From assembly GCA_020216745.1 (NCBI GenBank), contig JAIWNQ010000050.1, positions 1 through 10,000 of the forward strand: a stretch of DNA of 10,000 nt, in the 5' to 3' direction. Position 1 is the stretch's first letter. Every line of letters starts with the position of its first letter. The DNA is from Candidatus Hydrogenedens sp. (GTDB taxonomy: Bacteria > Hydrogenedentota > Hydrogenedentia > Hydrogenedentales > Hydrogenedentaceae). The position numbers and the translations under genes are program-made. Positions 7,323-10,000 of this stretch are shown in pieces. The notes beneath the pieces were generated by a model, which was not told where the DNA came from, searched no databases, and worked only from the letters and a program-made list of their open reading frames with translations.

Positions 7323-7988
7323 ATGGTTATTAAAAGACACGAATTAGCAAAAATGATAGATCATACTTTACTTCGACCCCATGCTACAGAGGATGAAATT
7401 CGAATCCTTTGTGAAGAAGCAAAAGAAAATAATTTCTGTTCTGTAAGTGTTAATCCAACATGGACAAAATTATGTGCTCAGTTGTTAAAGGATACCCCAA
7501 TAAAAGTCGACGTTTGTATAGGTTTCCCTCTTGGTGCCACAACAGCACATGTTAAAGTACTCGAAACAGAAGAAGCTATCCGCAATGGGGCACAAGAAAT
7601 TGATATGGTCATTAATATTGGTGCTCTTAAATCAGGCTATACAGCCTATGTAGAAAAAGAGATTGCAGCCATTGTAAAAACAGCTAAAAATGTACCCGTA
7701 AAAGTTATCTTAGAAACAAGTTATTTAAGTACTGATGAGAAAGTAGCGGTTTGTGAAATGGCAATACGCACAGGAGCCTCATTTGTGAAAACTTCAACTG
7801 GATACGGAATAAAAGGAGCCACTGTTGAGGATGTTCAACTGTTACGGAAAGCTGTTGGAAATTTACTCGGCGTTAAAGCAGCAGGAGGTATACGAACCTA
7901 TGGTGAGGCAGTAACCATGATAGAGGCAGGTGCAAACCGAATAGGAACAAGCACCAGTTTGGATATATTACAAGATGCCCCGCTTTAA
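7323..7988 (+). CDS. deoC: Deoxyribose-phosphate aldolase DeoC
   Basis: A class I aldolase that cleaves 2-deoxyribose 5-phosphate to acetaldehyde and glyceraldehyde 3-phosphate, allowing deoxynucleosides to be used as a carbon source. It is 221 aa, typical of the short bacterial form. The TIM-barrel motifs are all present: IDHTLLRPHAT (12-22), CIGFPLGATT (65-74), EIDMVINIGALKSG with catalytic Asp94 (92-105), VKVILET (126-132), the Schiff-base Lys156 in FVKTSTGY, and Lys185 in GVKAAGGIRTY. The C-terminus RIGTSTSLDIL is normal for the family. The ATG has AGGAA (7306-7310) at a rather long 12-nt spacing, so translation may be modest. It lies 30 nt after the dehydrogenase and 30 nt before the nitroreductase. 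No other deo genes (phosphorylase, phosphopentomutase) are in view. Confidence 0.96.
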   Translation: MVIKRHELAKMIDHTLLRPHATEDEIRILCEEAKENNFCSVSVNPTWTKLCAQLLKDTPIKVDVCIGFPLGATTAHVKVLETEEAIRNGAQEIDMVINIGALKSGYTAYVEKEIAAIVKTAKNVPVKVILETSYLSTDEKVAVCEMAIRTGASFVKTSTGYGIKGATVEDVQLLRKAVGNLLGVKAAGGIRTYGEAVTMIEAGANRIGTSTSLDILQDAPL

Positions 7989-8018
7989 TAATAATTTAGA
8001 ACGATAAGGAGGAATATT

Positions 8019-8510
8019 ATGGATGCTATTGAGGCAATTAAAACACGTCGTTCTGTAAGACAATACATAGATAGAGAGGTTCCAAAAGAATTGCTGGAAA
8101 CACTGGTTGATTGTGGACGACTCTCTGCCACTGCAAGAAATGAACAGCCATGGGAATTTATCGTTATTGTTGACAAAGAATTAAAAAGAAAAGTTGCCGA
8201 AACTACTGACCATGGTAAATTTATTAGTGAAGCTGGAGCATGTATTGCTGTGATTTGTAAAGATACAAAATACTATATTGAAGATGGCTCAGCAGCTACA
8301 CAAAATATCCTCATCTCAGCAAACGCATTGGGCTTGGGCTCGTGCTGGGTAGCCGGGGATAAAAAACCTTACTGTGATGCTATCCTGAAATTACTAAATG
8401 TTCCTCCTCATTATAAATTAGTGAGTTTAATTGCTATCGGCTATCCTGCTGTTATTCCCTCTCCTTCTAAAAGGAGTCTCTCTGACATTTTACATTGGAA
8501 CATATTTTAA
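8019..8510 (+). CDS. Small nitroreductase-family FMN oxidoreductase
   Basis: An FMN-dependent NAD(P)H oxidoreductase of the nitroreductase superfamily, 163 aa, at the short end of the family. Evidence: N-terminal AIKTRRSVRQY (5-15), whose Arg-Arg-Ser contacts FMN phosphate; SATARNEQPWEFIV (36-49); a flavin-site segment EDGSAATQNILISANALGLGSCW (88-110, given here with its key residues Asp89, Gln95 and Gly104-Trp110); and LIAIGYP (137-143). It lacks the long insertions of NfsA/NfsB-type enzymes. The natural substrate is unknown; family members reduce nitro compounds, quinones, enones or flavins. It has the best ribosome binding site of the plus-strand genes, AAGGAGG (8006-8012) at 6 nt. It is the last gene of that run and its stop codon supplies part of the T-tract of the opposing ppk1 terminator. 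Confidence 0.88.
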   Translation: MDAIEAIKTRRSVRQYIDREVPKELLETLVDCGRLSATARNEQPWEFIVIVDKELKRKVAETTDHGKFISEAGACIAVICKDTKYYIEDGSAATQNILISANALGLGSCWVAGDKKPYCDAILKLLNVPPHYKLVSLIAIGYPAVIPSPSKRSLSDILHWNIF

Positions 8511-8542
8511 AAATAGTAAAGAGTTTATATAATGTCTTTACT
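8509..8542 (-). terminator. Rho-independent terminator of ppk1
   Basis: A perfect 8-bp inverted repeat, AGTAAAGA (8515-8522) with TCTTTACT (8535-8542), encloses a 12-nt loop. Read on the minus strand it is followed by ATTTTT (8509-8514). The stem has only two G-C pairs, so it is weak by thermodynamic standards, but position and polarity fit the end of ppk1, whose stop codon lies inside the stem. On the plus strand there is no T-run after the stem, so it should not stop the nitroreductase transcript efficiently. Confidence 0.55.
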
Positions 8543-10000
8543 CCAAATGTGACTCACAAGAAGTTAAATAATCAGAGAAATATTGATAAGTGGCATATTG
8601 AGCACGAATTGTTCCCTTACCATGTTCAACATAACGGTTTGTCTGTCGTTCATCTAATATTCTTGCCTTTACATTATCCTGTATTTGAAAAGATACCATT
8701 TTGAGTACTTGCTGTTTAAGTTCAGGATTAAGTATAGGGAACGCAGATTCAACTCGATAATCAAGGTTTCGTTCCATTAAATCTGCTGATGAAAAATATA
8801 CATCCGCATTTGCACCTCTACCAAAAATATAGATACGTTGATGCTCCAAAAAGCGATCCAAGATAGAAATCGCATAAATATTAGCATGTGCAGGCATAGC
8901 ATAAGTAGTACGAACAATCAAATCAATATGAACTCCCGCATCTGCTGTTTCTTTTAGTTTTTTTATAATCTTCGTATCGGTAAGATGATTCACCTTCAAC
9001 AAAATATAACCTTCAGGCCCTTTTTCTTTTTCACGGTTTATAAGCCTATTTAGCGATTTGCGAAGTGTAAAAGGTGAAACTAAAATATGTTCAAAATCAG
9101 GTGCTTTTAATGGAGGCAATCCCGACGTTCTATCTAATAACCGTATCGCTTCTTCAACTTCTTCTGCTATCTGTACATTTGAAGTAAGTAAAATACTATC
9201 TACATATTGTCTTGCTGTTTTCTCATTAAAATTACCTGTCGATAGTGCGACAAATTTCTTGCCTTTCCTTTTTATAAATAGAAATTTTGCATGGACTTTC
9301 ATAGGAGGAACACCATAAGCAACACGCACACCTGCTTCTGCTAATCGCTCTGCAATTTGGATATTATGTTGTTCATCAAATCTTGCCTGAAGTTCTATCG
9401 AAGCAAAAACCTTCTTACCATTCCTTGCAGCATTAATTAAAGCATTTACGATTCGAGATTGATTAGCCACACGATAAATAGTAATTTTTATTTCTTCAAC
9501 ATCTGGGTCAATTGCAGACTCACGTATCAAACGAATCACATGGTCAAACGATTGATAGGGATATGTAAGCAAAATATCCTGTTTTTCCACAATATCCAAT
9601 ATCAGTTTTGATGTTCTACTAAGAACTGGATGTTCAACAGGAGGCAAAGGTTCAAAAAGTAAATCTTGCCTTCGTGCAGGGAAATTTATTAAATCTTTCA
9701 TGTTATGATAACGCCCACCCGCAATGACAGTATCTTCCTCCGAAATTTTTAATTCTTTCAGGAGTTTTTTACATAATTTTCTCGGCATTTGCTCATCATA
9801 ATGAAACCGAGTAGGTCTTCCCCCTTTACGCTGTTCCAGCACCTTTCGCATCTTACGGATGTAACCTTCTGAAAAATCATTGTCAATATCTAACTCCGCA
9901 TCCCTTGATATTTTGAATTCATACGCTTCAATATCATCATAAGGGAAAATATAAAACACATCATTAAGAAATAAACGAATAACATCATCAATATATGAAA
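8538..10000 (-). CDS. ppk1: Polyphosphate kinase 1 (C-terminal 486 residues)
   Basis: Reversibly builds long-chain polyphosphate from ATP through a phospho-histidine intermediate; peripheral membrane in characterised species. The frame is open to the right edge, and residues before the GTG at 9959 (SYIDDVIRLFLND) match PPK1, so the start is outside; roughly 200 residues are missing. Visible: AYEFKISRDAELDID, the start of the first phospholipase-D-like domain, DILLTYPYQSFD, IYRVANQS, then the catalytic His in YGVPPMKVHAKFLFI (codon 9291-9293), STGNFNEKTARQY, and the second domain with FLEHQRIYIFGRG, YFSSADLMERNLDYRVE and NVKARILDERQTNRYV. The usual RGxCxLxPGxxGxSENI loop is replaced by a shorter RTTYAMPAHANI, a real in-frame difference. 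It converges on the nitroreductase gene. Confidence 0.95.
   Translation of the reverse strand, partial: SYIDDVIRLFLNDVFYIFPYDDIEAYEFKISRDAELDIDNDFSEGYIRKMRKVLEQRKGGRPTRFHYDEQMPRKLCKKLLKELKISEEDTVIAGGRYHNMKDLINFPARRQDLLFEPLPPVEHPVLSRTSKLILDIVEKQDILLTYPYQSFDHVIRLIRESAIDPDVEEIKITIYRVANQSRIVNALINAARNGKKVFASIELQARFDEQHNIQIAERLAEAGVRVAYGVPPMKVHAKFLFIKRKGKKFVALSTGNFNEKTARQYVDSILLTSNVQIAEEVEEAIRLLDRTSGLPPLKAPDFEHILVSPFTLRKSLNRLINREKEKGPEGYILLKVNHLTDTKIIKKLKETADAGVHIDLIVRTTYAMPAHANIYAISILDRFLEHQRIYIFGRGANADVYFSSADLMERNLDYRVESAFPILNPELKQQVLKMVSFQIQDNVKARILDERQTNRYVEHGKGTIRAQYATYQYFSDYLTSCESHLE

Noticed and set aside
8461..8476. Small hairpin CTCCTT-CTAA-AAGGAG near the end of the nitroreductase gene
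   Set aside because: It lies within coding sequence, has no T-run after it and is short enough to arise by chance.
8495..8704. Plus-strand open frame opposite the end of ppk1
   Set aside because: No homology is recognisable, there is no ribosome binding site, and it is antisense to conserved PPK1 sequence.
9957..9959. GTG at 9959 as the start of a short polyphosphate kinase
   Set aside because: The frame stays open to the window edge and the upstream residues match PPK1, so the gene continues beyond base 10000.

Overview
This 10 kb window is AT-rich bacterial DNA, almost entirely coding. It looks like ordinary chromosomal housekeeping and metabolic sequence. I see no mobile element, tRNA, rRNA, CRISPR array or phage gene. 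The genes mostly use Shine-Dalgarno sites of the GGAGG type. The phylum cannot be fixed from the window. The order pyrK-pyrD-pyrF-pyrE and the radA-disA pair are familiar from Firmicutes-type genomes. However, the polyphosphate kinase, the short-chain dehydrogenase and the PLP decarboxylase belong to subfamilies that I associate, from memory only, with uncultivated or Planctomycetota-like lineages.

Left block (1-5139, minus strand): a tight run transcribed radA > disA > pyrK > pyrD > pyrF > pyrE, with pyrE leaving the window at base 1. Junctions are an 8-bp overlap, a 1-nt gap, a 1-nt gap, a 29-nt gap and an 11-bp overlap, so it is probably one operon. It joins DNA recombination and repair (RadA), synthesis of the second messenger c-di-AMP (DisA), and the last steps of de novo UMP synthesis: PyrD with PyrK oxidises dihydroorotate to orotate, PyrE makes OMP, and PyrF decarboxylates it to UMP.

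Divergent promoter region (5140-5238): 99 bases with a candidate minus-strand promoter for the radA operon and a weak plus-strand candidate.

Middle block (5239-8510, plus strand): four genes spaced 20-30 nt apart. They are a diaminopimelate-decarboxylase-like PLP enzyme, a FabG-like short-chain dehydrogenase, deoxyribose-phosphate aldolase (deoC) and a small FMN nitroreductase. They look co-transcribed, but no single known pathway explains the set.

Right block (8538-10000, minus strand): the C-terminal two thirds of polyphosphate kinase 1 (ppk1), whose start lies beyond the window. It converges on the nitroreductase gene across 27 bases, where a hairpin terminator for ppk1 is fitted around both stop codons.

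I found no clear new system. The observations most worth checking are the disA-pyrimidine operon, the unassigned four-gene cassette, and several departures from conserved active-site motifs in PPK1, the PLP decarboxylase, PyrD and PyrF.
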